Positions 51,912 through 60,579 of a stretch of 64,000 nucleotides of DNA are shown here, piece after piece. The DNA lies in the NCBI GenBank assembly GCA_963169045.1, contig CAUJDF010000099.1, positions 1-64,000 on the forward strand. Direction: 5' to 3'. The stretch comes from Myxococcota bacterium. Its GTDB lineage: Bacteria > Myxococcota_A > Bradymonadia > UBA7976 > UBA1532. Within the stretch, counting starts at the first letter, position 1; every line of letters begins with the position of its first letter. The notes under the pieces were generated by a model, which had not been told where the DNA came from, made no database searches, and saw only the letters and a program-made list of their open reading frames with translations. A program made the translations under genes and the position numbers.

Positions 51912-53783
51912 TCACCACAGCAGCGCGATGGTGCGGTCATCGTGATTGCCCTGGCTCCAGAAGTCGAGCCATTCGAGCAGCCGCGCCTCGGGCCCCTCGG
52001 CGGCCAGACAGGGCTCGAGCTCACCCCAGAGTCGGGCCCACCAGGCGGGGTCGGCCAGGTTGCGCTCGGTGTCGAACTTCGGGTCGGAGACCCCGTCGGT
52101 CATCAGCACCAGCGCCGTCAGGTCGGGGACGACGGCGACGCGCAGCCGGCGGTTGATCTCCTCGTTGGAGGACAGCAGGGCACGGTCGAGGAAGCGGGTC
52201 TGCCCCGCGAAGTCGCCGCTGTCGGCTTCGCCCATGAGGCGGAGCGGGCGCTCGGCGTCGCTCGCGCTGTACAGGCCGATGGCGCCGTCGCCGCACCAGA
52301 AGGTGGCGACGAAGTGGCCGCGGGCGACGGGCCGATGCAGCGCGACGAGCAGGGTGGTCGCGAAGTCCTTGGGCGCCGCGCCCTTGCGCGCCGCCTCGTC
52401 CTCGATGGCCTTCATCGCCCGCCAGACCGCCTGGCCCAGCGTGCCGTAGACCTCGCGGCTCAGCCGGCCGCGGGACGCCGGATCGTCGCCGAGCTCGGCC
52501 GCCGCGTGCGCGAGGCGCTGCCCGTCGGGGCCGTTCACGGCCTCGCCGAGCGCTTCGACGACCGTCCGGGTGGCGAGCAGAGCGCCGCGGCGCGAGTAGC
52601 GCGAGCTGCCGGCGCCGTCGGCCACCGCGAGCACCGACCACCCGCTCTCCGGGTCGTGCGCCAGGCGGAAGTCGTCGTCGCGGAACAGACCGGCGTGCGC
52701 GTGGGACCGACCGCGCTTGCTCGCCGCCACCATGCGACGGCCACCGCCGATCGCGACCAGCGCGTGGTCCTCGTCGGGCTTCCAATACGCGTCCGACTGG
52801 TCGGAGGGCTGGTTCTTCCAGAGGGTGCGCGGATCGGGGTTGACCACCAGGGACGCGACCGCCTCGAGCGCCGGCCGGTCGCGATCGCCGGCGTACCGAT
52901 AGTGCACCCGCATCGTCAGCTCGCCGTCCCGGGCCGGCGTGCCCACCACCACGTGGGAGGCGACGTCGTACGACAGGCCGCACCCCTCGGGCACCTCGAG
53001 GTGCAGGACGTCGAGCGCCCGCCCGTCGGCGGCGACCGCCTCGAGCGGCGCCCGGTACGGCTCGCCGATGCGGCCGTTCGGCAGGCGGAACTTCGGCCGC
53101 GGGACCTCGGGCGTCACGCGCGATCCCGGCGGCGGCATGGCGCCGGGCCGCTGGTGCACGTTGAGCGGCGCGCTCGGAAGCGCGGCGGCGTCGGCGGCGC
53201 CGATCGGGAGCGGGACGGTCACGGGCAGGACCGGCGAGGCCGGCGCGCCGGCGCCGTTCGCCGGCGGCGCATCGGACGGCGCGATCGCCGGATCGAGGGC
53301 GGCGGTGGGGGCCGCCGCCGCCTCCACCCGCGGCGTGTCCACCGTCACGCGGGCCGCGGGCGCCCGCAGCGGTCCGAGCGCGGGGGCGCGGGGCGGCGCC
53401 ACCTCGGGCGCTTCGACCGAAGGCGCGGCGAGCTCGGCGGGGATCGCGATCGCCGGGAGCGGCGGCTCGGCGGTGTCGTCCGGCGGTGGCTCGGCGGTCG
53501 GCGGCGCGGCCTCGGCGGCGGGGGTCGGCGCCTCGGGGCTCGACGCCTCGGCGGCCGCCGCCTCACGCCCCCCCCCACGAACGGCGGGTCGGAAGTCGGC
53601 GACGGTGAGGCCGGGGTAGATGCCCTTGTCGTCGGCGCAGCGCGTCAGCTCCTGGAGGAAGCGGAAGGCGATCGCCCGCGCCTCTTCTTCGGTCGCAAGG
53701 TCGAGCGCGGCCGCGTGCCCCATCACGCCGCGCACGACCTCGAGCAGCAGGTACGTGCAGGCCTTCTCCTCGTCGCTCGTCAT
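51912..53783 (-). CDS. PP2C-type protein phosphatase of the Ter operon
   Basis: The 623-residue protein has a helical N-terminal section (1-80), a long Pro/Ala linker, and a He_PIG-like beta module at about 240-310 (GEPYRAPLEAV then VVVGTPARDGELTMRV). A PP2C catalytic domain spans about 365-620, with metal-binding VADGAGSSRYSRRG, MTDGVSD and HDDRT at the end. It would remove phosphate placed by the neighbouring kinase. ATG 53783 starts 4 bases after the TerY-like gene stop. Confidence 0.85.
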   Translation of the reverse strand: MTSDEEKACTYLLLEVVRGVMGHAAALDLATEEEARAIAFRFLQELTRCADDKGIYPGLTVADFRPAVRGGGREAAAAEASSPEAPTPAAEAAPPTAEPPPDDTAEPPLPAIAIPAELAAPSVEAPEVAPPRAPALGPLRAPAARVTVDTPRVEAAAAPTAALDPAIAPSDAPPANGAGAPASPVLPVTVPLPIGAADAAALPSAPLNVHQRPGAMPPPGSRVTPEVPRPKFRLPNGRIGEPYRAPLEAVAADGRALDVLHLEVPEGCGLSYDVASHVVVGTPARDGELTMRVHYRYAGDRDRPALEAVASLVVNPDPRTLWKNQPSDQSDAYWKPDEDHALVAIGGGRRMVAASKRGRSHAHAGLFRDDDFRLAHDPESGWSVLAVADGAGSSRYSRRGALLATRTVVEALGEAVNGPDGQRLAHAAAELGDDPASRGRLSREVYGTLGQAVWRAMKAIEDEAARKGAAPKDFATTLLVALHRPVARGHFVATFWCGDGAIGLYSASDAERPLRLMGEADSGDFAGQTRFLDRALLSSNEEINRRLRVAVVPDLTALVLMTDGVSDPKFDTERNLADPAWWARLWGELEPCLAAEGPEARLLEWLDFWSQGNHDDRTIALLW

Positions 53784-53787
53784 GGCC

Positions 53788-54837
53788 TCACCCGCGCCCG
53801 CGGTTGACGTCGAACTCGCCGCCACCCTCGCCGAACGAGATGGCGCGCCGGCACCACGGGCACTGGGCCTCGCCCGGCCCGTCGACGCACATCAGCCCCC
53901 CGCAGGCGCAGTGCGCAAAAGCGCTGCCGTTGCCGCAGTGCGGGCAGGACGGCGCCCCGATCAGCTCGCTCGTGCTGATCCGCTGGGGCGGTGCGCTGCG
54001 GTCGGACCACTCGAAGTACTCCTCCGTCAGCGGATAGCAGCCGGCCACCTGATACATGGTGACCTCGACCGTGTGGCCGCGGAAGAGCTCCGACTGCTGC
54101 AGGCGCTCGTACTTCATCAGATACGGCGCGCGCGAGCCCTGGCATCGCCCGGTGAGCACGACGTAGTTGGCATCCACCGCCACGTTGCCGCTGCCGGGCA
54201 GCGGCTCGGCGAGGCGCAGCAGGTTCCCGTCGGCCTTCGCGAGCGTCAGTCGCTCGATGCCACTCCCGATGCTGCGGCTGTGGGCGACCACCGACGCGGA
54301 CACCCACTGGATGAGCGTCTTGAAGTCGTTTTCGCCCGTCTTCTCGAGGAGCAGGGTGCGCTCGGTCAGCCGCTGGAGGGCCGAGAGATCGGCGAAGCGG
54401 CCGAGGCCGATCGCGACGAGGTCGCAGCGCCCGGCGTACTTCTGCCGCCACCGTGTGATCGCCGGCTCGAAGGCATCCGTCGGCTTGCCGTCGGTGAATA
54501 GAAAGACGAGCGGCCGCCAGTCGCCCTTGCGGGTCTCGGTGGTCGGCTGCACCGTGCGGTCGATCTCGGCCATGAGGTGATCGAGCGCCGCGCCGAGCGA
54601 CGTGCCACCGCCGATGGGCAGGCGCGGCGGCTCGAAGGTGGCGAGATCGGTCATCGAGACGAGCGTCCGCGCGACGCCGGCGAACGCGATCACCGTGGCG
54701 TGCACCGTCTCGAGCGCGTGCGGATCGGCACGGAGCGCGCGAATGACGGCCTGCAGGCCACCCTGCATACGGGCGAGATTCTCGCCGACCATCGACTCGG
54801 AGACGTCGACGACGAAGAAGACCGGCAGCCTTCGCAT
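53788..54837 (-). CDS. terY: TerY-type vWA protein with C-terminal zinc domain
   Basis: The 349-residue protein has a vWA domain with MIDAS DVSES (11-15) and FLFTDGKPTD. The C-terminal part has several Cys pairs (CPHCG, CACGG, CPWC, about 295-330), as in TerY-C. In Ter systems TerY-like proteins are thought to bridge TerD-type proteins with the kinase/phosphatase pair. The spacing to the next gene is 4 bases. Confidence 0.85.
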   Translation of the reverse strand: MRRLPVFFVVDVSESMVGENLARMQGGLQAVIRALRADPHALETVHATVIAFAGVARTLVSMTDLATFEPPRLPIGGGTSLGAALDHLMAEIDRTVQPTTETRKGDWRPLVFLFTDGKPTDAFEPAITRWRQKYAGRCDLVAIGLGRFADLSALQRLTERTLLLEKTGENDFKTLIQWVSASVVAHSRSIGSGIERLTLAKADGNLLRLAEPLPGSGNVAVDANYVVLTGRCQGSRAPYLMKYERLQQSELFRGHTVEVTMYQVAGCYPLTEEYFEWSDRSAPPQRISTSELIGAPSCPHCGNGSAFAHCACGGLMCVDGPGEAQCPWCRRAISFGEGGGEFDVNRGRG

Positions 54838-54877
54838 GGTGGCTCCAAGTTGGGGACCCGCGAGCGGGGTCCGGGGG

Positions 54878-55519
54878 TCAGACGACGACCTGCACCTCGG
54901 GTGGGGGCGGCGGCAGGCTCACGGATTGCGAGACGCCCGCGCTCGAGCTGCCCGAGGCCACGCTCGCCGACACCCAGCGGAAGAAGCTCGAGAACGTGTT
55001 GCTGTCGGTGGTGTCGAGCGAGACGACGTTGCTCGTCAGCTGCTGGAGGTACTCCATCTTCGCCTTCGGTCCGGCGGCGCAGCCGATGATGTTGCCGAAG
55101 CCGCGCCGCAGCACCTCGGGCACCGCCGCCGCGAACGCGGCGAGGTCGGAGGGGCTGCCGTCGGTCATGATGAAGAGGAGGGGCCGCCAGTCACCCTTGC
55201 GATCGGACGTGTTGCGGATCACGTCGCGATCGACGCGCTCGATCAGCAGCTCGAGGCCCGCCCCGAGCATCGTGGCGCCCGACTGGGGCACCACGATCTC
55301 GGGCAGCTGCACCGACTCGAGCGGCGTGAGCGGCAGCACCTCGCGGGCCTCGATGTCGAAGGTGATCACGCACAGGTGCACGGACTCGAGCGCGTACGGG
55401 TCCTGCCTCAGGCCGCTGACCATGGTCTGCAGCCCGACGTTCACCGCCTGGATCGGCTCGCCGCGCATCGATCCGGAGGTGTCGAGCAGGAGATAGACGG
55501 GCAGTCGTCGCGTGCTCAC
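54878..55519 (-). CDS. vWA protein of the Ter operon
   Basis: This 213-residue vWA protein starts at GTG and has a complete MIDAS, DTSGS (13-17), plus FIMTDGSPSD. It lacks the zinc tail of the TerY-like protein and ends in a Pro-rich PPPPPEVQVVV segment. It starts 4 bases after the terB stop. It is close in sequence to the vWA gene at 57286, so the two are probably duplicates. Confidence 0.85.
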   Translation of the reverse strand: MSTRRLPVYLLLDTSGSMRGEPIQAVNVGLQTMVSGLRQDPYALESVHLCVITFDIEAREVLPLTPLESVQLPEIVVPQSGATMLGAGLELLIERVDRDVIRNTSDRKGDWRPLLFIMTDGSPSDLAAFAAAVPEVLRRGFGNIIGCAAGPKAKMEYLQQLTSNVVSLDTTDSNTFSSFFRWVSASVASGSSSAGVSQSVSLPPPPPEVQVVV

Positions 55520-55523
55520 GATC

Positions 55524-56027
55524 TCACCCCTTCGAGAGGACCACCTTGTAACCGGACTGGTTCTTCGGGTGGTTCTGCCGCGTGAAGACACCGCGGTCGT
55601 TCTTGGTGGCGATCACCTCGAAGAAGGGACGGAAGCGATCCTCGGTGACGCCGAAAGCATTCAGGAACTTGCCGAACAGCGCCTGCTCCTGCGGGGCGGC
55701 CGTGCCGTCCGAGAGCAGCGAGTCGCACAGGTTGCACAGGATGCACAGCTTCTGCGCGTCGGTCAGGATCGGGCTCGCCTCGACCAGGAACTGGTCGGGG
55801 GACTTCTTCTTGACGTACTTGAACGCGCGGTCGAGCAGCACCTTGTTGTTGGCGCCGACGCCGATGGTGCCGCCCTCGTCGCTGCCGCCGAGCACCTGCA
55901 GCAGGTGCCCGATCTCCTCGTTCTCGATGACGCCGTCGGCGGCGATCATGTAGATGAGCGAGATGGCGAGCGCCAGGTGCGGCGTCATCTCCGTACTATC
56001 GCCGCGGAACAGATCGAACAGACCCAT
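55524..56027 (-). CDS. terB: TerB tellurite-resistance-type protein
   Basis: The 167-residue protein starts MGLFDLFRGD and has the TerB helical fold with the acidic IAADGVIENEEIGHLL segment that binds metal in family members, and a second helical half with CILCNLCDSLLSDG. It lies between a TerD and a vWA gene. TerB is thought to link the TerC membrane protein with the soluble TerD proteins. Confidence 0.9.
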   Translation of the reverse strand: MGLFDLFRGDSTEMTPHLALAISLIYMIAADGVIENEEIGHLLQVLGGSDEGGTIGVGANNKVLLDRAFKYVKKKSPDQFLVEASPILTDAQKLCILCNLCDSLLSDGTAAPQEQALFGKFLNAFGVTEDRFRPFFEVIATKNDRGVFTRQNHPKNQSGYKVVLSKG

Positions 56028-56045
56028 GGGACCCTCTTCTCCCGG

Positions 56046-56621
56046 TCAGACGTTGATGCCGAAGTGGCGCAACAGCGCCTCGAGCCCGCCGTCGAAGCCT
56101 TGTCCGACGGCCTTGAACTTCCACTCGCTCTGGTGCCGGTAGAGCTCGCCGAAGATCAGCGAGGTCTCCGTGCTGTAGTCCTCGGACAGGTCGAAGCGCA
56201 GGATCTCCTGACCGTCCGCGTCGTTGACCACGCGGATGTAGGCGTTCTGCACCTGGCCGAAGTTCTGCCGGCGCTGCGCGCCCTCGTGGATCGAGGCGCA
56301 CAGCGCGATGCGGGCGACGTCGGCCGGCACCGACCCGAGACGGACCTGGATCGTCTCGTCGTCACCTTCGCCGCTGCCGGAGCGGTTGTCTTCGCCGCAC
56401 TCCACCGAGCGGCACGGCGAGAGGCGGTTGTTGTAGAAGATGAAGTGGTCGTCGCGGCTCATCTTCGAGGACGCGTCGAGCAGCAGGGCGGAGGCGTCGA
56501 GATCGAACTCGGTGCCCGACGTCGCGCGGACGTCCCAGCCGAGCCCCACGCGGATCGTCTGCAGGCCCGGCGCGGCCTTCGTGAGGGAGGCGTTGCCTCC
56601 CTTTGCGAGAGAAATGCCCAT
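56046..56621 (-). CDS. TerD family calcium-binding protein
   Basis: The 191-residue protein is a standard TerD domain: GLGWDV near 27-32, EFDLDASALLL, and the acidic GEDNRSGSGEGDDE loop that carries calcium-binding residues. [21 protein letters not shown] is typical of the C-terminal half. It starts 3 bases after the preceding TerD gene stop. It is closest to the TerD encoded at 57939. Confidence 0.92.
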   Translation of the reverse strand: MGISLAKGGNASLTKAAPGLQTIRVGLGWDVRATSGTEFDLDASALLLDASSKMSRDDHFIFYNNRLSPCRSVECGEDNRSGSGEGDDETIQVRLGSVPADVARIALCASIHEGAQRRQNFGQVQNAYIRVVNDADGQEILRFDLSEDYSTETSLIFGELYRHQSEWKFKAVGQGFDGGLEALLRHFGINV

Positions 56622-56624
56622 CGG

Positions 56625-57257
56625 TCAGAGATACTCCTTGAGGATGTGCACGAACGAGTCGGCCTCGTAGGGCTTGCCGATGGCCGTGAACGTCCACTCG
56701 CCGCCCTGCCGCGAAAGCTCCGCGAAGAGGAGCGAGTGGTGCCCGGCGTAGCTCTTGTCGCCGGACAGGTCGAAGCGGCACATCTCGCGGCCGCCGCGGT
56801 CGACGGCGCGGATGAAGGCGTTCTTGACCTTGCCGAAGTTCTGGCCCTTCTGGATACCCTGGTAGATCTGCACGACGAACACGATGCGCGCGTACTGCGC
56901 CGGCAGGCTCTCGAGCCGCACGATGATCTGTTCGTCGTCGCCATCGCCGGCACCGGTGCGGTTGTCACCGGTGAGCCACACGCAGCCCGAGTCGTGCTTC
57001 ATCGAGTTGAAGAACACGATGTCGCCGCCGACGAGCATCTGCTGGCCCGGGATCTCGGAGCCGCGGCGGGCGACGCGCCCCCGCTCGTCGAGGAGGAAGG
57101 CGATCGCGTCGAGGTCGTACTCCTCCTGCGACTTCAGGAACTTGAAGACACCCGACGGCTGGGCGACGTCCCATCCCAGGCCGATGGTGACCTGAGACAG
57201 ATCGTACTCCGACTTGCGGAGGTTGACGCCCTGACCCTTCTTCAGGCTGACAGCCAT
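56625..57257 (-). CDS. TerD family protein, TerZ/TerF-like variant
   Basis: The 210-residue protein is a TerD domain with a longer insertion (KFLKSQEEYDLDAIAFLL, ending near 54) and an altered first half. It keeps TGDNRTGAGDGDDE, the calcium loop. The C-terminal half, FDLSGDKSYAGHHSLLFAEL, is more diverged than the other two copies. Three different TerD paralogues in one operon is a common pattern in Ter systems. Confidence 0.9.
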   Translation of the reverse strand: MAVSLKKGQGVNLRKSEYDLSQVTIGLGWDVAQPSGVFKFLKSQEEYDLDAIAFLLDERGRVARRGSEIPGQQMLVGGDIVFFNSMKHDSGCVWLTGDNRTGAGDGDDEQIIVRLESLPAQYARIVFVVQIYQGIQKGQNFGKVKNAFIRAVDRGGREMCRFDLSGDKSYAGHHSLLFAELSRQGGEWTFTAIGKPYEADSFVHILKEYL

Positions 57258-57285
57258 GACTCGCCCCTCCCCCCCGTCCCGGGGT

Positions 57286-57924
57286 TCACATCACGACGTT
57301 CACTTCGGCCGGCGGCGGCGGCAGATCGGAGAGCCCGGTGACTTCCTTCTGGCCCGACTCGACCTTCTGGCTGCCGGTGGAGACCGAGGCCGAGACCCAC
57401 TTGAAGAAGGCCTTGATCGTGCTCGAGTCGGCGGTGTCGAGCTTCACCACGGCTTCGGTGATCTGGCGGAGGATGGCCGTCTCGGCGCCCGGCCCCGCCG
57501 CGCAGGCGACGAAGACGCCCGTGCGGACGCGCTTGAGCGCCTCGAGCCCCTTCTTCCAGTCGTCGGTGGGGGCGCCGTCGGTCATGAGGAAGACGAGCGG
57601 CTTCCAGTCCCCCTTGCGCTCGGGCGTCGTCTTGGCGACCTCGGCCTCGATGCGGTCGGCCAGCAGCGCCAGGGCCTCGCCCAGCGCGGTGGTGCCGGTG
57701 GCGGCGATCGAGGGCATCTGGAACGCGGCGAGCTCGGTGAGCGGCACGATCTGCCGCGCCGAGCTGTCGAAGGTGATCACGGCCAGGTGGGCCGACTCGA
57801 GCGCGTAGGGATCCTGGCGGAGGGTCGAGACGAGGACCTGCACCCCGTTCTTGACCGCCTCGATGGGCTCGCCCGTCATGGAGCCCGACACATCGAGCAC
57901 GAGATAGACTGGCAGTCGGCGCAC
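57286..57924 (-). CDS. vWA protein of the Ter operon
   Basis: This 212-residue vWA protein starts at GTG with GGAGCGGGAC upstream. It has MIDAS DVSGS (11-15), FLMTDGAPTD and a short Pro-rich tail (PPPPAEVNVV). It sits between two TerD genes, 14 bases after the first. The similarity to the vWA protein encoded at 54878 includes RLPVYL, RKGDWKPL and ACAAGPGAE. Confidence 0.86.
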   Translation of the reverse strand: MRRLPVYLVLDVSGSMTGEPIEAVKNGVQVLVSTLRQDPYALESAHLAVITFDSSARQIVPLTELAAFQMPSIAATGTTALGEALALLADRIEAEVAKTTPERKGDWKPLVFLMTDGAPTDDWKKGLEALKRVRTGVFVACAAGPGAETAILRQITEAVVKLDTADSSTIKAFFKWVSASVSTGSQKVESGQKEVTGLSDLPPPPAEVNVVM

Positions 57925-57938
57925 GTCCCGCTCCGTTC

Positions 57939-58517
57939 TCAGGCGAGGTTGACGCCGTACTGGCGGCAGAGCGCTTCGAGGCCACCGGACATGCCCTGAC
58001 CCACGGCCTTGAACTTCCACTCGCCGCTGTGGCGGTAGATCTCGCCGAAGATCATCGCGGTCTCGGTGCTGTAATCCTCGCTGAGGTCGAAGCGGGCGAT
58101 CTCGACGTCGGTGTCGCGGTCGACGATGCGAATGGACGCGCCCTCGACCTGGCCGAAGTTCTGCCGGCGCGGGCCGGCGTCGTAGATCGTCACCGTGACG
58201 GCGAGCTTCTGGACGTTCGCGGGGACCTTGTCGAGGTCGACGTGCACCGACTCGTCGTCGCCGTCGCCGTCGCCGGTCTGGTTGTCGCCGGTGTGCATCA
58301 CCGAGCCGCAGGGCGACTTCGTCTGGTGATAGAAGATGAAGTGATCGTCGCCGAGCACGCGGCCGTCGCTGCCGAGCATGAACACGCTGGCATCGAGATC
58401 GAACGCCGCGCCGACGCTGGACCGGGCGTCCCAGCCGAGGCCGACGTGGATGCGCTTGAGGCTCGGCGCGACGCGCGACAGCGATACGTTCCCGCCCTTC
58501 TGCAACTGGACCGCCAT
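57939..58517 (-). CDS. terD: TerD family calcium-binding protein, first gene of the Ter operon
   Basis: The 192-residue protein has [18 protein letters not shown] and the [14 protein letters not shown] loop, all typical of TerD. The C-terminal half has [21 protein letters not shown]. It is the first gene after the divergent region, with CAAAGGAG upstream of the ATG. TerD proteins bind calcium and help resistance to tellurite, colicins, phage or oxidative stress; which applies here is not known. Confidence 0.93.
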   Translation of the reverse strand: MAVQLQKGGNVSLSRVAPSLKRIHVGLGWDARSSVGAAFDLDASVFMLGSDGRVLGDDHFIFYHQTKSPCGSVMHTGDNQTGDGDGDDESVHVDLDKVPANVQKLAVTVTIYDAGPRRQNFGQVEGASIRIVDRDTDVEIARFDLSEDYSTETAMIFGEIYRHSGEWKFKAVGQGMSGGLEALCRQYGVNLA

Positions 58518-58556
58518 TGCCAGCTCCTTTGCCCTGCGGTGAAACCTGAGTGCCTA

Positions 58557-58585
58557 CCTCTACACCGGGTCCGGACCCGCCACAA
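58557..58585 (-). promoter_or_regulatory. candidate Ter operon promoter with palindromic operator
   Basis: On the minus strand TTGTGG (58580-58585) and TAGAGG (58557-58562) are 17 bases apart, a weak sigma-70-type pair about 40 bases before the first TerD gene. The spacer holds a perfect 14-bp palindrome, CGGGTCCGGACCCG (58566-58579), where a repressor would block RNA polymerase. Both assignments are by inspection. Confidence 0.45.
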
Positions 58586-58601
58586 GCGAGAATCGGGCTG
58601 G

Positions 58602-58630
58602 TTGACCCTCTGTGGGCGCGTGCCTATCCT
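58602..58630 (+). promoter_or_regulatory. sigma-70-type promoter of thrS
   Basis: TTGACC (58602-58607) and TATCCT (58625-58630) are separated by exactly 17 bases. Each matches the consensus at about five and four of six positions. Transcription would start near 58637 and leave a leader of about 65 bases, too short for a T-box or the operator-type leader of E. coli thrS. Confidence 0.65.
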
Positions 58631-58701
58631 GCGCGACTCCGGCGCTCAATCGTACGAGCCCGGTCCACGGCGGGCCCGATGCCCGGGAAGGAAGGTGCGC
58701 G

Positions 58702-60504
58702 ATGTCCGATGAACAGCTGCAGGAGCACGGCGACTACTACGAGCCCGGGACGCTGGGCGAGGTGGAGACGCTGCGCCACAGCATGGCGCACCTGCTGGCC
58801 GCGGCGGTCGTGCAGCTCTACCCCGGCGCGAAGATGGGCTTCGGCCCCCACGTCGAGCACGGCTTCTATTACGACTTCGACCTGCCCGCGCCGCTCACGA
58901 ACGAGGACCTGCCCCGCATCGAGGAGAAGATGCGGGAGATCGCGAAGGGCAATCTGCGCTTCGAGCGCCGGATGATGGGCAAGGACGAGGCGATCGCCTG
59001 GGCCAGGGAGCACGGGCAGGACTACAAGGCCGAGCACATCGGCCGCCTGCCCGTCGACCAGCTCAGCTTCTACTCGATGGGCCAGGCCTTCACCGACCTG
59101 TGCAACGGCCCCCACGTCAACTACTCGTCGAAGCTGAAGCACTTCAAGCTGACGCACGTCGCCGGCGCCTACTGGCTCGGCGACGAGAAGCGCCCGATGC
59201 TGACGCGCGTCTACGGCGTCGCCTTCCAGAGCAAGGAGGACCTCGAGAACCATCTCAAGTTCCTCGAGGAGGCGAAGAAGCGCGACCACCGCCGCCTGGG
59301 CCGCGAGCTCGAGCTCTTCATGATCAGCCAGGACTACGGCGGCGGCCTCGTGCTGTGGCTGCCGAACGGCGCCTTCATCCGCAAGCAGATCGAGGACTTC
59401 TGGCGCGAGGAGCACCTGAAGCGCGGCTACGACCTCGTCTTCACGCCGCACGTGGCGCCGCGGGCGCTGTGGGTGCGCAGCGGGCACGCCGTGCACTACT
59501 CGGACTCGATGTTCTCGCCGATGGACGTCGAGGGGCAGCTGTATCAGCTCAAGCCGATGAACTGCCCGTTCCACATGGGCGTGTTCAACCTGCGCCAGCG
59601 CAGCTATCGCGAGCTGCCGCTGCGCATCGCGGAGCTCGGCACGGTCTACCGTTTCGAGCGCTCGGGCGCGCTCCACGGACTGATGCGCGTGCGCGGCTTC
59701 ACCCAGGACGACGCCCACATCTTCTGCACGAGCGAGACGCTCGAGCGCGAGATCGATGGCTGCCTCGACATCGCGCAGACGATGTATGCCACGTTCGGCT
59801 TCCCGGACTACAAGGTCGAGCTGTCCTGTCGCGACCCGCAGGACAAGCAGAAGTACCTCGGCGACGACGCGCTGTGGGACTGGGCCGAAGGCACGCTGGC
59901 CAAGGTGCTCGACCGGCGCGGCATCGCCTACAAGCGCGTCGAGGGCGAGGCGGCATTCTACGGCCCGAAGATCGACGTGAAGGTGATCGATGCCATCGGC
60001 CGGTCGTGGCAGCTCACCACGGTCCAGCTCGACTGGAACAACCCGAACCTGTTCGATCTGAACTACGTCGGCGCCGACAACCAGCCGCACCGGCCGACGA
60101 TGGTCCATCGAGCGCTGCTCGGCTCGATGGAGCGGTTCTTCGGCATCCTCATCGAGCACTACGCCGGCAACTTCCCGTCGTGGCTGGCGCCGGTGCAGGC
60201 GAAGGTGTTGCCGCTCTCCGAGAAGTTCGTCGACTACGCCGAGCAGGTGGCCGAGAAGCTGCGCGCGGCGGGGTTGCGGCCCGCGGTCGACCGCAGCGAC
60301 GAGAAGCTCGGCTACAAGGTCCGCAAGGCGGAGATGGAGCGCGTGCCCTACGCGCTCGTCGTGGGCGGTCGCGAGGCCGAGACCGGGTCGGTGGGCGTGC
60401 GCCGGCGCGCCGAGGGCGATCTGGGCTCGATGTCCGTCGAGGCGTTCATCGAGCGCCTCACCGAAGAGGTCCGCCAGCGGGCGGGGGTGGCACGCCCGAC
60501 CTGA
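58702..60504 (+). CDS. thrS: threonyl-tRNA synthetase lacking the TGS domain
   Basis: The 600-residue enzyme charges tRNA-Thr. The editing domain is intact (HSMAH near 27-31 and CNGPH near 134-138). So are the class II core motifs: the zinc ligands in KPMNCPFH, DDAHIFC and VHRALLGSMERF, and LHGLMRVRGF. The C-terminal anticodon domain is complete. The usual N-terminal TGS domain of about 60 residues is missing; only about 18 residues precede the editing domain. The upstream frame closes within 30 codons, so it was not missed. AAGGAAGG precedes the ATG. infC, often next to thrS, is absent. Confidence 0.96.
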   Translation: MSDEQLQEHGDYYEPGTLGEVETLRHSMAHLLAAAVVQLYPGAKMGFGPHVEHGFYYDFDLPAPLTNEDLPRIEEKMREIAKGNLRFERRMMGKDEAIAWAREHGQDYKAEHIGRLPVDQLSFYSMGQAFTDLCNGPHVNYSSKLKHFKLTHVAGAYWLGDEKRPMLTRVYGVAFQSKEDLENHLKFLEEAKKRDHRRLGRELELFMISQDYGGGLVLWLPNGAFIRKQIEDFWREEHLKRGYDLVFTPHVAPRALWVRSGHAVHYSDSMFSPMDVEGQLYQLKPMNCPFHMGVFNLRQRSYRELPLRIAELGTVYRFERSGALHGLMRVRGFTQDDAHIFCTSETLEREIDGCLDIAQTMYATFGFPDYKVELSCRDPQDKQKYLGDDALWDWAEGTLAKVLDRRGIAYKRVEGEAAFYGPKIDVKVIDAIGRSWQLTTVQLDWNNPNLFDLNYVGADNQPHRPTMVHRALLGSMERFFGILIEHYAGNFPSWLAPVQAKVLPLSEKFVDYAEQVAEKLRAAGLRPAVDRSDEKLGYKVRKAEMERVPYALVVGGREAETGSVGVRRRAEGDLGSMSVEAFIERLTEEVRQRAGVARPT

Positions 60505-60579
60505 TCCGCGCGCTCCACCGCATCCTCCCTCTCGGTCGATTATCAATCTGCCTCGGGAGGGGAGAGGTGATGGCGTGCC

